Below, piece by piece: positions 16,949 through 26,985 of a stretch of DNA of 64,000 bases (its first letter is position 1; each line of letters opens with the position of its first letter). The DNA comes from Planctomycetota bacterium (GTDB taxonomy: Bacteria; Planctomycetota; Uabimicrobiia; Uabimicrobiales; Uabimicrobiaceae), in assembly GCA_029260735.1 (NCBI GenBank), contig JAJDCR010000132.1, positions 17,238-81,237 of the forward strand, in the 5' to 3' direction. The notes below the pieces were generated by a model, which did no database searches, had not been told where the DNA came from, and saw only the letters and a program-made list of their open reading frames with translations. A program made the translations under genes and the position numbers.

Positions 16949-18823
16949 ATGTCAAGTAAAGCACTAACTTTTGATATGCGCGCGAAAACCGGAGGATTCA
17001 CCTCCGGTATGAACACCGCAAAAGAAAGTGCTTCAGGATTCAATAGTGCAATGAAAACTACTGGATCTACTATTCTTGGAATGGGTAAAAAGCTTGCTAC
17101 ATTAAATCAGCACGTTTTAGGTATCCAGGCTGGTTTCCGTGCTTTCAATGGTATCAAAACAACTGCTAAAGATTTCGCCTCTTTTGAGGAAGGGTTGCTA
17201 AAAATCCAAGCCGTCACCGGTGCAACCAATCAAGAAATGAAGGGCATTACTGGGATCATTGAGGAGCTAGGTTTCTCAACTCAGTTCACAACTAAGGATA
17301 TTCAGGAAGCCGTTTTCACGCTCGGTACTTTAGGCGTAAAAGGTGAGCAAGCATTCAAAGATCTAATGCCTGCCATCACCAATGCAGCAGTTGCTCTCGA
17401 TGTCGATATGAACACAGCAGCAGAGAAAGTGATGTCTACGATCAAAGTATTCAACCTTGAAAACAAGGACGCTGCTAGTGTGATCGACAAACTTGCAGGA
17501 GCATATACTAGCTCAGCTCTCAATCTAGAAAAATTTGCTGTAGCTTCTCAGTTTGCTGGTCTAGCTGCAAAGACTTTTAATCAGCCATTAGAGGAATTGC
17601 TTCCATTACTTCAAGGGTTAGTTGATCAAGGAGTTGATGCAAGTATTGCAGGTACGCAGATAAGAACTGCTTTTCTAAAACTGCTAAAGCCTACTGGAGA
17701 AGCAAAAAACGCTATGGCTGAGGCTGGTTTAACTCTAGCAGATCTAAGCGTCGAGCAGAACGGATTTATCGGAGTTTTGAAAAATGCAGAAAAAGCACAA
17801 CTAACCAATGCTCAAGCAATGTCTATTTTCGGAGTTCGTGCCGCTCCAGTTATACAGGCATTGCTTAAGGTTAAGAAAAACGGCAAGGAAGGTACTGAGG
17901 TTCTAGAGGAATACAAAAAAGCTATCATGGTAACTGGGCTAGGTGCTAAGCAGGCCGCATTTCGACAACAAGGCTTCAACTTCGCACTCAAGCAGGTATC
18001 TGCTGGAGCAGGTATTCTTTCAGTATCAACGGGCAAAGCGATTACCAATTTCTTTGGACTTGAGCAAGGAGCCAAAAATCTATCTGGCTTCCTTTTAGAT
18101 ATAAACGATCTTATGAAAAATACAGACTTCGAAGCTCTTGGAGATACCGCAAGTAACTTCTTCTCCTCTGAAAATATAGATGAAAACATTCGACGAGCAT
18201 TATCTGATGTAGCTCCAGCGGCATTTGATTTCTTTGGAAGCTCAGCATTGTACGGTGCAACAAATCTTCTTGATTCGCTCGCACTAGGTTTACCAAAGAT
18301 AGTTTCTGTTTCAGGATCTCTTTTTATCAAGTTCCTTTTCAAGGGTGGAGCTCTATTCGCAAAAATGATTATAAGCGCTGGGAAGAATATTGGTTTGTTT
18401 TTCTCCAATGTAGTAGCGAACATCCAAGAAACCATAGGAACAATGCTTTTGTCAATCCCTGGGCTCGGAGCTAATGGAGAATCTCTAATTCAGGCAGCAC
18501 ATAACCGGAGAATTGGAAACGATGGATTTTCCTTAATGGCCAAAAGTCTAGAAGAAAAAACAGACGCCATTTTTACAGTAGCAGCTTCAGAAGTAAGTCA
18601 GAAATTCGAAGGATTAAGCGATATAGTTTTTAACTCTACTGGATTGGTCAAAGAACTACGAGGAGCGATCAGGGAAATAAGAAGCGATTTCGGAGTATCA
18701 AGTGCTTCTCTAGGTGTCAAAAAACGAATCCTTGAATCTGAAGTAAGAACACTAGTCAACGACAATCGTACGCAAACTTTCTACAACGCACCCAACAGAA
18801 CAAAACAACTGGTGAAAGAGTAA
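16949..18823 (+). CDS. Tail tape measure protein (TP901 family)
   Basis: 624 residues. Residues about 75-330 carry the TP901 core: FEEGLLKIQAVTGATNQE, ELGFSTQFTTKDIQEA, LDVDMNTAAEKVMSTI, LNLEKFAVASQFAG and LLQGLVDQGVDASIAGTQ. Hydrophobic helices follow (about 440-500). It sets tail length and is ejected first. At 624 residues a relatively short tail is implied. The ATG abuts the chaperone stop. Confidence 0.92.
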   Translation: MSSKALTFDMRAKTGGFTSGMNTAKESASGFNSAMKTTGSTILGMGKKLATLNQHVLGIQAGFRAFNGIKTTAKDFASFEEGLLKIQAVTGATNQEMKGITGIIEELGFSTQFTTKDIQEAVFTLGTLGVKGEQAFKDLMPAITNAAVALDVDMNTAAEKVMSTIKVFNLENKDAASVIDKLAGAYTSSALNLEKFAVASQFAGLAAKTFNQPLEELLPLLQGLVDQGVDASIAGTQIRTAFLKLLKPTGEAKNAMAEAGLTLADLSVEQNGFIGVLKNAEKAQLTNAQAMSIFGVRAAPVIQALLKVKKNGKEGTEVLEEYKKAIMVTGLGAKQAAFRQQGFNFALKQVSAGAGILSVSTGKAITNFFGLEQGAKNLSGFLLDINDLMKNTDFEALGDTASNFFSSENIDENIRRALSDVAPAAFDFFGSSALYGATNLLDSLALGLPKIVSVSGSLFIKFLFKGGALFAKMIISAGKNIGLFFSNVVANIQETIGTMLLSIPGLGANGESLIQAAHNRRIGNDGFSLMAKSLEEKTDAIFTVAASEVSQKFEGLSDIVFNSTGLVKELRGAIREIRSDFGVSSASLGVKKRILESEVRTLVNDNRTQTFYNAPNRTKQLVKE

Positions 18824-19179
18824 TGATTACATTTGCTGAAGTAGAACTAACTTTTGGTAGAGAATCAAATTCTCCTACAGATGTAGCCCTGAAGGAAATA
18901 GATTTTCCTGGAGTTGACGGAATCGAAGAAATGAACATGGGCTCACGAACTCGATCCATATCCATTTCGGGGAGAATAATTGACGATTCAGATGCGATCT
19001 TTTCCTCTTCTGTGATCGATGTATGGAAAAAAACGAGATTAAAATCGTCTTTAGTAACTCCTACGCGAACTTATACAAATTGCGTTGTAGATGATGCCAG
19101 CTGTGACAATTACGATACAACTTTGCCAGCCAACAAACGGGGCTGCACCTATACGATAACATTTAAGAAATTGAGGTAA
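18823..19179 (+). CDS. Distal tail / baseplate component, unknown
   Basis: 118 residues, TAATG-coupled to the tape measure. A beta-rich sequence (ISFAEVEL-like start ITFAEVELTFG, RTRSISISGRIIDD, CTYTITFKKLR end) of the size of small tail-tip proteins. Contains two cysteines in a CVVDDASC pair. Role from position only. Confidence 0.5.
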   Translation: MITFAEVELTFGRESNSPTDVALKEIDFPGVDGIEEMNMGSRTRSISISGRIIDDSDAIFSSSVIDVWKKTRLKSSLVTPTRTYTNCVVDDASCDNYDTTLPANKRGCTYTITFKKLR

Positions 19180-19183
19180 GAAT

Positions 19184-19843
19184 ATGCCTAGCTCAGGTTT
19201 TGGTGGTGGTTCCAGCAGTGGTTCCGGTGGTGGAGTTACCACAGAAGATCTAGAAAAAATTTTTGGGATGAAACTAGAGCCCGGTGAGTTTGTTGATTCC
19301 TCGTACAGAGGAAATTTTGTTTATGATGGCCTAGATGACTCAAGTGGTGCATCTTTTTCGGCTTTCGCAATAGCTGTTCCATTTCTCCCTTTATGCCCAA
19401 TCGATTTTGACGCAATTGGTATAGATGTTGCTTCTGCTATTGCCAACTCTAGCTGTAGACTTGCGATGTATGATAGTGCTGGAGCAAGTGGAAAGCCTAA
19501 AAATCTTATTAAAGATGCAGGGATTGCAGACACAGCAACGACCGGAGAAAAAATTTTAGAGTTTGGGCAAAATCAAACCCTTGATGAGTTGTCATGGCTT
19601 ATTTATGCAACTAATAAATCATCACTCTCTATTATGTGCTTACTTGATGCTGCAAATGAAGGAGACATTGGAAGTATGGATGTTGGCAGAACAAGTTTTA
19701 GTAGTACGAGAAGAAAATGCTACGCAATAAATTTTTCTTTGGGCCCTGTTGGATCTGAAATTCCCTTTCCTCTGGATATAGAGTCGTCAATAAGTCTACT
19801 GAGTTCGAATATACTTCCACGAATTTTCTTAAGAAAGGCTTAA
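19184..19843 (+). CDS. Tail-tip protein with Gly/Ser-rich N-terminus, unknown
   Basis: 219 residues. Residues 1-22 are a flexible Gly/Ser linker (FGGGSSSGSGGGV). The body is a beta-rich domain with cysteines at intervals (LPLCPIDFDAIGIDVAS, SSCRLAMYDSAGASGKPKNLI), a pattern common in phage tail-fibre jelly-roll segments. Followed two bases later by a small gene. Confidence 0.5.
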   Translation: MPSSGFGGGSSSGSGGGVTTEDLEKIFGMKLEPGEFVDSSYRGNFVYDGLDDSSGASFSAFAIAVPFLPLCPIDFDAIGIDVASAIANSSCRLAMYDSAGASGKPKNLIKDAGIADTATTGEKILEFGQNQTLDELSWLIYATNKSSLSIMCLLDAANEGDIGSMDVGRTSFSSTRRKCYAINFSLGPVGSEIPFPLDIESSISLLSSNILPRIFLRKA

Positions 19844-19844
19844 C

Positions 19845-20102
19845 ATGGATTTATGCTTAATTCAAGTAGAGCAAAAAGGTTTTTTTTATCAAATTGGTAA
19901 TAACTTTGGTGCAGCAAAAAACTACAAAAAGATAACAGTTTCCTCCGATCAAGAAGCATGCTTTATATCTGTTACCATTGGAAACACTTGGGCTTATGAC
20001 GTATCTGAGCATGAAGCAAAAAGTTTGCCCGAAGTTTTATCTAACGAAAACGGGAAAATAGAGCTTAGGTTTACTTCAGATTTTAATATTTCTTGGAAAT
20101 AA
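19845..20102 (+). CDS. Small tail-region protein, unknown
   Basis: 85 residues between two structural genes, two bases after the previous stop and three before the next start. A beta-rich sequence (KITVSSDQEACFISVTIG, IELRFTSDFNISWK). No family recognised. Confidence 0.5.
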   Translation: MDLCLIQVEQKGFFYQIGNNFGAAKNYKKITVSSDQEACFISVTIGNTWAYDVSEHEAKSLPEVLSNENGKIELRFTSDFNISWK

Positions 20103-20105
20103 ATT

Positions 20106-21386
20106 ATGAGCTCAAAAACAAAGGGAAGCATTACAAGCTCTTTCCCTAACTCAGTAACTAATATAACAGAGCAAGACGAAAGCTTTGACAAGGCAAGCGA
20201 AGATCCAGCATTTGCAGAAGCGAAAGACTTCAATAAGCTTGGTGCGGAGATCGAAGCTATCCAGAGCACATTGGGGTCCGGAGGAAGAGGAGAAGTTTTT
20301 AACGTTCAAGGAGATCCAATACATACTTTTGATGTTGGTAGCTTGGAGTACGTCTATCAAGGAGTAACAAAATCCTTCTCTGGAGCGACAAGTCAATCTT
20401 TAAGTAACGCTCAAGATAATTTTATTTTTCTTATTCCTTTAACGAACACTCTAATCGTAAATATCACAGGATTTCCCAGTACTGAGCATATTCCTTTGGC
20501 TCGTTGGAATGACTCTAGTGGCCTAGAAACTTTCACCGACGAGAGAACACATGACCTAGAAATTGTCTCGCGTGAAATAGAGAATGATACTCGATATTAT
20601 GGATCATTAGATAAAAGCTCGTCTACAGTTTTACGTCTCTCTCCTCTCTCTAGAACTCCTCAGATTGTTGTCGTTAATGGCGAGAGTGTTGATATTTCCT
20701 CAAATGTTGATTGTATTGTTGGGGCATCTGCTGCCAACACAATAAACTCCTCTGGTGCAGATAGTGGATCAGCACCAGCCAATTCTACTTTACATCATAC
20801 GTATCTATCCAACTCTAGAATATCAGCAGCTCTTCAAAATAAACTTAGATTATCAACTACAGCTCCAAATGCAAAAGGATATCTTGGAATCTCAGGAGAT
20901 GCTAAAGAGTGGCGGTATGTTGGAAGCGTTTTCTTAAACGGTGGTAAGCAAATCACAGATGAGTGGAATGTGTGCGGAATCGCACAAGACTACGCTCAGA
21001 AAAAAGTATTGGCGAGTGATGACACAAAAGATAGTGGATCAGCTGGATTCTATGAGTTACTCAGAGCGGAAAACGTTGTGGTACTAGAAGGAACTGTTGT
21101 TTCTGCTTTCTCCAACGTCACCCAAATCAACGATTTTTCTGACACCGCTTGCTTCTCTCAGCTCGGCATAGATGGCGAAAAGTTCAGAGGAGCTCATGAA
21201 TTAGCCGACGTGGGAGATGAAGCCACTACGACATGTGGAACATCCAAGAAATTCTCAACAACTAAGGTCATGGATATAACCCTAGAAAGCCACTACGATG
21301 CCCTTGGTACTTCTCTCCTCACTTTGGGAACGGATTCAGGTGTGGAGAGAACCTACTTTACCTTCACTAGGAGTACTAAGTTTTGA
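20106..21386 (+). CDS. Phage tail structural protein, unknown
   Basis: 426 residues. The N-terminal 55 residues are polar (SITSSFPNSVTNITEQDESF) with a short helix (FNKLGAEIEAIQSTLG) as in phage fibre attachment domains. The rest is beta-rich, ending LGTDSGVERTYFTFTRSTKF. TTGA overlap couples it to the fibronectin-like gene. Likely part of the tail tip or fibre. Confidence 0.55.
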   Translation: MSSKTKGSITSSFPNSVTNITEQDESFDKASEDPAFAEAKDFNKLGAEIEAIQSTLGSGGRGEVFNVQGDPIHTFDVGSLEYVYQGVTKSFSGATSQSLSNAQDNFIFLIPLTNTLIVNITGFPSTEHIPLARWNDSSGLETFTDERTHDLEIVSREIENDTRYYGSLDKSSSTVLRLSPLSRTPQIVVVNGESVDISSNVDCIVGASAANTINSSGADSGSAPANSTLHHTYLSNSRISAALQNKLRLSTTAPNAKGYLGISGDAKEWRYVGSVFLNGGKQITDEWNVCGIAQDYAQKKVLASDDTKDSGSAGFYELLRAENVVVLEGTVVSAFSNVTQINDFSDTACFSQLGIDGEKFRGAHELADVGDEATTTCGTSKKFSTTKVMDITLESHYDALGTSLLTLGTDSGVERTYFTFTRSTKF

Positions 21387-22609
21387 GATGGGGCAGGCAA
21401 TGGGGTAATTACTGGGGAGATGATTCCGCTTCCAATATTGTAATGACCAACACTGGGCAAGATCCACCTACCGCTCATGTGAGTTGGGATTCTTTTCATC
21501 CAGATGCAAGGTACCACGTTTATGTAGACGGCAAATACTACGACCAAACAAAGGAAACAGAAGCATCCATCTCTTTCGAAAGCGAAGGTCGTCATTATGT
21601 TGAAGTAAAAATAAGTGGCCCAGGTAACATAGACGAAGACATTGCTCCGTTTCTTGATAATACTCCTGGCATGCGTGCAAGGATCACTTGGACTGCTTCA
21701 GTAAGTACGGACCTAGATCATTACAGAATCATGTGGGACAAGGGAGATAGCTCTCCATTAGAATTACTTGGAAGAACAAAGGCTACAGAAACGGAATTCA
21801 TCACCGAGGAGCTGGGGGATGGGACCTATGAATTTCGTGTTGATCCAGTAGATAGAGCTGGCAATATCACAATCTCTTCTTCGACAGATGCTCTTCTAAT
21901 ATCCAAATTTCCCGAAGCTCCGACAAGTTTAGTTCTAGATTCTTACGATACAGGAACAACGACCGCAAGTTTTTCTTTCACTGAGCCAGTTTCCAGCGCA
22001 GTGAATCATCGAGTTTATCATAACAATGGAAGTGGAAAAATAGACTACTCTGTAATAAGAGCTACGGTTACAAGTCCAGGCAGCACATTTGATTTAGCCA
22101 TAGCAGAAGGAAACTGGAGGGTTGGAATTAGAGCATTCGACGGAACGGATGAAGAAGACAACACAGATATCCGAGTAGATTTTGATATTGATTCTACTGA
22201 CACTCTTCTCGATGCTCCTCCGAATGTTCCCGAAGCCTTGTCTGTTATCCCTGCACCAGGAGCAGCAATTGCCTTCAAAGTAAATTATTCGCCATTCGAA
22301 GAAAGAGGAGAAGGTTCGAGCGTAAACTTTTATACAAATGATGGACTAGGTGGAGATATCGACTTTGATACTCCTGTTGCTAGTACTGCAATTCCCGAGC
22401 ATACAGCACAAGAGCCTATCATGCTCGAAATTGAAGGAACTTCATCTCCTCTCCTTGATGGTAGAACGTATCTATGCGCCGCTAAAGCATCAACAAGCTC
22501 TGGTAGGGAAAGTCAAGCAATTAGTTCTGTTTCCATCACCGTAGACGGATCCTCTCCTTCAGACATCAGTGAACTAACTTTAACCGCAGTAAACTTCGAA
22601 CAGGAATAA
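21383..22609 (+). CDS. Tail protein with fibronectin type III-like domains
   Basis: 408 residues from a TTG overlapping the previous stop. At least three beta-sandwich repeats of about 95 residues are visible, with hallmarks such as ARITWTASVSTDLDHYRIMW, YEFRVDPVDRAGN, TTASFSFTEPVSSAVNHRVYHN and GNWRVGIRAFDG. Fibronectin-type domains often bind surface carbohydrates or spread tail-tip proteins. It ends just before the hub gene. Confidence 0.7.
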   Translation: MRWGRQWGNYWGDDSASNIVMTNTGQDPPTAHVSWDSFHPDARYHVYVDGKYYDQTKETEASISFESEGRHYVEVKISGPGNIDEDIAPFLDNTPGMRARITWTASVSTDLDHYRIMWDKGDSSPLELLGRTKATETEFITEELGDGTYEFRVDPVDRAGNITISSSTDALLISKFPEAPTSLVLDSYDTGTTTASFSFTEPVSSAVNHRVYHNNGSGKIDYSVIRATVTSPGSTFDLAIAEGNWRVGIRAFDGTDEEDNTDIRVDFDIDSTDTLLDAPPNVPEALSVIPAPGAAIAFKVNYSPFEERGEGSSVNFYTNDGLGGDIDFDTPVASTAIPEHTAQEPIMLEIEGTSSPLLDGRTYLCAAKASTSSGRESQAISSVSITVDGSSPSDISELTLTAVNFEQE

Positions 22610-22611
22610 GT

Positions 22612-24432
22612 ATGGTTAGTGCAACATTAACTCGGCAAGGTGCAAAAGTAGCCAGAGCCAAAACAAATATATTTGGGGGAAAAGTCCGTAGCGTTACTTG
22701 GCGCATCGATGGCTCTCCCAATGTTGCCGAGATCGAAGTCCCACGCGCACGGTTAGAAGAATTTCGCAGATATAATGCTGGAAAAGAAGTTTTCATTTCC
22801 ATAGAGAAAAATTTCAACTCCACTATGATCTTTCATGGGTGGGTTACAGGTAGATATATAGATTATAGTCCTCAGAGCGAGAACGTTTCCTTTGTTTGTC
22901 TTGGCCCACGCTGGAGGCTTACAAATGATTTTATCAAGGGACAGTTCATTAAAAAAGCTAGTGGAGACTTTGGGTTTCTTACCGGCTTACGATGTGTTTT
23001 TAACCAGCGCATCGAGGAGTCAAAAATTGCTCCGGGGAACGCAGCAAAAACGAAAGATCCTCTAACCGCAGTTAGACCTTTTTCCACTGACCCCACTAAC
23101 AGCGACAAAACGCAACCTTTCACTATCAACGACATGATCTTTTATACCTACACCAGTAAAGAAAACCAAGGTCGATCAGATGTAATTGGAGATATTCTCA
23201 CACTTGACGAATTTGGAATCGGTCAACTAGGCAACTACACGCCTTATGATGTTGATATCGATTCGCTAAATATACGAGATGCCCTTGCTCAAGTTATGCA
23301 ATCGGGAAACTTACGGTGGTGGTGTAAACCTGTCAGTAAAAATAAATCGGAATTGAAAGCTTTTCTTAATGGGCCCAACCACAAAGAAATCTCTGAAGAA
23401 GTTTCTCCTGGAGTAATAACAAATAATAAAAAACCAAAGAGCCTTAACTTGGCCAAAGTGGGTTCTTCCATCTCAGGATCAAGAAACAACACAAACAATG
23501 GAAATATCAATGAGGATTTCTCAGAAGCCACCAATGAGGTATTTGTATTTGGCGAACGAAAAAGATTCCAAACAACATTAACTTTGGTACCTGGCTGGAG
23601 CAAAGAAGCAGAGGAGGAAATAACATCTTTGCTCTCCGTTGGAGTAACAATAGAAACTACCGAAGACCTATCCTCTGATTGGGCTAGATATAAAGATGTC
23701 GGTAGGAAATGGATCCTAGGTGAAATCACTGAGGATATCGAAGGTAATGAAATAACCGCATTTGATTTTGAATCGCTCTTTGGTTCTCAGAATTACGCGG
23801 AAAGAAGGAGAAAAATCGAGGAAGAGTTTCTCAATGAAGAAGGAATTTTAGACCTCGAAATAACAAATCCTGATCTTCCTGCTCCAGTGAAGTTCAAAGG
23901 TAATGTGCGGCTTCTCGATGGCCAAGTAGGAATCTACATCGAAGATAAAACTCTCTCTCCTCCTCTCTTTGTAGATGAAGGATTAACAAGTACAAACAAC
24001 TTTGCTTCTCAAATTACGATGAATGGAATAGTCCGAGAAGACTTATCGTTAGTCAAAACAGCTACAACAAGCGCAAGCCAAGATGGCATCCTTTCAGGGC
24101 TACTCTCCGAAGATGAAAAAATAGAGAGGAGAGTCGCCCATGTTTTTGAAGACGAATATCAAACCGATAATATCAATGAAACTGAGTCTACAAAGGTGGA
24201 AGCCGATCTAGAGGAAAGAGCAAAGAGAATTCTTGAGGAAGTTAAAAATCCCCGAGTAAGTGCCAGCTTTATCATCCCTTGGATCACCACCGGATATGAG
24301 GTCGGAGATATCATCAATGGAATAAAAGGAAGAGATATTTTTTTCACTACCCAAGTTATCGAGGTTCGCTTCGACTTTGATGCCCAACAAACCGAAATAC
24401 TAGCGGAGGACATTCGCCTTGCTAGCTTCTGA
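22612..24432 (+). CDS. Baseplate/tail hub protein
   Basis: 606 residues. The N-terminus (RSVTWRIDGSPNVAEIEVPRA, then NSTMIFHGWVTGRYIDYSPQ and VSFVCLGPRWRLTNDFI) has the pattern of gpD/gp27-like hub domains. A mid part (FVFGERKRFQTTLTLVPGW) and a C-terminal PRVSASFIIPWITTGYEVGDIIN resemble phage hub and late-control proteins. The hub trimer closes the tube and mounts the tip. Assignment by pattern and position. Confidence 0.6.
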   Translation: MVSATLTRQGAKVARAKTNIFGGKVRSVTWRIDGSPNVAEIEVPRARLEEFRRYNAGKEVFISIEKNFNSTMIFHGWVTGRYIDYSPQSENVSFVCLGPRWRLTNDFIKGQFIKKASGDFGFLTGLRCVFNQRIEESKIAPGNAAKTKDPLTAVRPFSTDPTNSDKTQPFTINDMIFYTYTSKENQGRSDVIGDILTLDEFGIGQLGNYTPYDVDIDSLNIRDALAQVMQSGNLRWWCKPVSKNKSELKAFLNGPNHKEISEEVSPGVITNNKKPKSLNLAKVGSSISGSRNNTNNGNINEDFSEATNEVFVFGERKRFQTTLTLVPGWSKEAEEEITSLLSVGVTIETTEDLSSDWARYKDVGRKWILGEITEDIEGNEITAFDFESLFGSQNYAERRRKIEEEFLNEEGILDLEITNPDLPAPVKFKGNVRLLDGQVGIYIEDKTLSPPLFVDEGLTSTNNFASQITMNGIVREDLSLVKTATTSASQDGILSGLLSEDEKIERRVAHVFEDEYQTDNINETESTKVEADLEERAKRILEEVKNPRVSASFIIPWITTGYEVGDIINGIKGRDIFFTTQVIEVRFDFDAQQTEILAEDIRLASF

Positions 24433-25093
24433 AAAAAGATATTATGAACAAAAAATAAGGGATTACGAAAAGAGATTGCGGGCTATAGAAGCGCAAAACA
24501 AAAACAACTTCGTGCAAACCTCCGATGGTATCCCTTTCTTTCTTGGGAAGATAACAGGTAGTGAGCAAGTCGAAGGGAAAACAGTTTTTGACCTTGCTCA
24601 TTCTACAGTTGATGAGCAAAGAGATGAAGTCTTCAAGCAATGCCACGCACTTGGCTCAACTCCTGCTACGGATGATTTCGCTGTAATGGCAATAGACAGA
24701 GCAGGGAATCGTTATTTACTTCCCTCTCCTTCGGGTTTGGTATGTGTGGAAGATATCGGAGAAGGTCAAGCAAAAGAAGTCGTAATAGATGAAAATGGCA
24801 ATGTTACCACCCCAGCTAGCTCCGAAACACTCGACTATGCTGTCGCTGAAAGTATTGCGTTTTTCCATGGAAGCACAAACACAACCAAAGAAGGTAGAAG
24901 ATATCCCGCAGTCAAGCTACAGAAATTCTTCTCTCCGGGAAATTTTTATCTGGTCTACATAGAAGGGCATGGCGATGAAGTCACAACCCTAGAGGATACC
25001 ATCACCGTAAATGACGGCGACAATATCAAGGTCGAGTTAGGGGTAGACGGGCAAGGAAATGGAAAAAGACTAAACCTGTCGAAGGTCGTATGA
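24419..25093 (+). CDS. Tail spike/tip protein A (coiled coil plus beta domain)
   Basis: 224 residues from a TTG 14 bases inside the hub gene. Residues 5-30 are a coiled coil (YYEQKIRDYEKRLRAIEAQN). Then comes an OB-like domain (GIPFFLGKITGSEQVEGKTVFDLA, DDFAVMAIDRAGNRYLLPSPSGL). The next gene repeats the same plan, with FGLRLGKITAVENEKF and IVAFTIDSAGNRYMLPSGNGL, so the two are tandem paralogues. Confidence 0.6.
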   Translation: MLASEKRYYEQKIRDYEKRLRAIEAQNKNNFVQTSDGIPFFLGKITGSEQVEGKTVFDLAHSTVDEQRDEVFKQCHALGSTPATDDFAVMAIDRAGNRYLLPSPSGLVCVEDIGEGQAKEVVIDENGNVTTPASSETLDYAVAESIAFFHGSTNTTKEGRRYPAVKLQKFFSPGNFYLVYIEGHGDEVTTLEDTITVNDGDNIKVELGVDGQGNGKRLNLSKVV

Positions 25094-26058
25094 ACATCAA
25101 GCAGAGATTTCAGCAAATAGAGAAGAGAATCAGAAATCTAGAGAAAAAGAAACTTGCTCTAATCTCTGCAAGAAATAGGTTTGGCCTTAGGCTTGGCAAG
25201 ATAACCGCAGTAGAAAATGAGAAATTCACGGTTCAGGAAGAAACTGTTGATGGTATCCCCCTATGGAAATTTAAAGGCTGTTCTCAGTTAAGTACCGATA
25301 AAAACGCTCTTCGCGTAGGTGATATAGTAGCATTCACTATCGACTCTGCTGGGAACAGGTACATGTTACCAAGCGGGAATGGGCTCATCACGATACAGCA
25401 AGGTGGTACTAAAGCGAACACAGTAATTGTTACTGAAACAGGTTCAACCCAAACCATCGAAACTGGAAAACCTCTCTTCTTTTTTGAAGATACCAGCTTT
25501 TTCCATGAAGAGACGAGATCAAGTGACAATCAAAGAAAGTACATGGGTAGCAAAATTCCTGATACTCAGTCCAAAGCTTGCCACGTTCAAGGCTTTGGCG
25601 ATGAAGTGGCCACTCTGGAAACAACTGGTACTGCTACCGATGATTTTAAGTTAACTGTAAGCGTAGGAGTTGACGCGCAAGGAAATATCACAAGTATAGA
25701 TAGTGAGTTCGATGATAACGAGTTTTGTGCTTGTTCTCTTACCGCTGACATAGCTTTTTTAGACACCTCACAGGGAGACGTTTTCACGTTTGTGATTAAG
25801 TCCGGTGGAAATCTACCGCCTTGCTTTTGGTCACGAAATACAGGGATTCCTTTCGGAGAAGTATTCTTAAGAAACGGATCTGGATCTGAGACAGGACTAT
25901 GGATAATTACAGACAGCCTTTTCAGTCCGACATTTACATATACCGGCCCTCTTGTTAGCGAATCGGTAAATGGTGATTATACTTGTATACGATCCTCAAC
26001 GGGGCTAGTAAAAGTTGGCGACTCGGCCTTTGTTGTTAATGCGGAAAGCTGCCCATAG
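25090..26058 (+). CDS. Tail spike/tip protein B, paralogue of preceding gene
   Basis: 322 residues, ATGA overlap with the previous gene. It starts with a coiled coil (FQQIEKRIRNLEKKK) and the same GKITAVE...AGNRYMLPSGNGLITI domain and HGDEV/FGDEVATLE segment as its neighbour. It adds about 100 residues of beta-rich sequence at the C-terminus (ACSLTADIAFLDTSQGDVF to the end) that could be receptor binding. Confidence 0.6.
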   Translation: MNIKQRFQQIEKRIRNLEKKKLALISARNRFGLRLGKITAVENEKFTVQEETVDGIPLWKFKGCSQLSTDKNALRVGDIVAFTIDSAGNRYMLPSGNGLITIQQGGTKANTVIVTETGSTQTIETGKPLFFFEDTSFFHEETRSSDNQRKYMGSKIPDTQSKACHVQGFGDEVATLETTGTATDDFKLTVSVGVDAQGNITSIDSEFDDNEFCACSLTADIAFLDTSQGDVFTFVIKSGGNLPPCFWSRNTGIPFGEVFLRNGSGSETGLWIITDSLFSPTFTYTGPLVSESVNGDYTCIRSSTGLVKVGDSAFVVNAESCP

Positions 26059-26066
26059 GAGGCTAG

Positions 26067-26618
26067 ATGAAAGTAGAATTTATTTGTAATAAATGTAGGA
26101 GAATACTTCCTATACCCGAGGAAGACGAATCATTAGTTAAATGCCAAACTTGTAAACACAAAACACAATTTTTTAGAAAAGATCATGAGGAGAATGCTAT
26201 GGATCAACTAGAGCAAGAACCTGAAACTGAAGTAAAAGAAGCTGTTGAAATTAAGGGTAATCCACTCGATAGCTATGGAATAGCACTAGAGAAATTGCTA
26301 AGAGATATCGTAAAAGAGGAGATGAACTCTCTTAAGGTGGAACTAGAGAAAGATATCAAGGACTCCTTGGATCTCGTAGTTGAGTCGCAAGAAGATTTTC
26401 TAGAAGAAAATAAAGGACTCTCAACAAGAATGGAAGAGGTAGAGAATTTCGTAAATGAAAACGGAAATAATATCCTTGAGAAATCCAAAAAAATGGAGAA
26501 GCAAATGAAGAAAAGGTTGGAGAAAGCAGGACAATCCTTCTTTTCTGCTATCTCCGGGGAAGATGAGGAAGACGAAGAAGAGCCTAAGGAAGAATCTCAA
26601 GAAAAATCTGAAGAGTAG
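26067..26618 (+). CDS. Zinc-ribbon plus coiled-coil protein
   Basis: 183 residues. Residues 5-37 are a zinc ribbon (CNKCRR...CQTCKH). The rest is a long acidic coiled coil (LEKLLRDIVKEEMNSLKVE, STRMEEVENFVNENG) ending in an Asp/Glu-rich tail. Placement between tail-tip and membrane-protein genes gives no clear role; a fibre-assembly chaperone or regulator is possible. Confidence 0.55.
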   Translation: MKVEFICNKCRRILPIPEEDESLVKCQTCKHKTQFFRKDHEENAMDQLEQEPETEVKEAVEIKGNPLDSYGIALEKLLRDIVKEEMNSLKVELEKDIKDSLDLVVESQEDFLEENKGLSTRMEEVENFVNENGNNILEKSKKMEKQMKKRLEKAGQSFFSAISGEDEEDEEEPKEESQEKSEE

Positions 26619-26631
26619 GAGTAACTGAGCT

Positions 26632-26985
26632 ATGGCAGACGATCTTGAAAAAATTGATCCAGAAGCGAGAAAAGAGCAGGTCAAAAAGAGAAATGAAACC
26701 TCCACCAAAGTAAGAGAGTACGCCAAATTTTATGCTCTTCAACTTGTGGTAGCAAATAATTTCTGTCTAGTACTTGCTCTCTTTCTTGCATACAAATGTG
26801 GTCAACGCTCTATGAACGATATACTTCGAGGAATTGATGGATACTTGATCGATCAATTAATGTATCTCGTTATCTCCATTTTCCTTGCCATCGCAAGCAA
26901 GAACATAACCAAAGAAAATATCTTTTCTCCATCCAAATTAATAGGTGATTCTCTCAAGAATACGTTCAACACGGAGCAAAAGTAA
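26632..26985 (+). CDS. Two-helix membrane protein, holin candidate
   Basis: 117 residues. A charged N-terminus (about 30 residues) is followed by hydrophobic segments at about 36-55 (LQLVVANNFCLVLALFLAY) and 77-95 (LMYLVISIFLAIA), then a basic tail. Size, two membrane segments and location at the end of the late operon fit a holin, although no endolysin gene is recognised nearby. An inner-membrane anchor for the FHA/kinase pair that follows is the alternative. Confidence 0.45.
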   Translation: MADDLEKIDPEARKEQVKKRNETSTKVREYAKFYALQLVVANNFCLVLALFLAYKCGQRSMNDILRGIDGYLIDQLMYLVISIFLAIASKNITKENIFSPSKLIGDSLKNTFNTEQK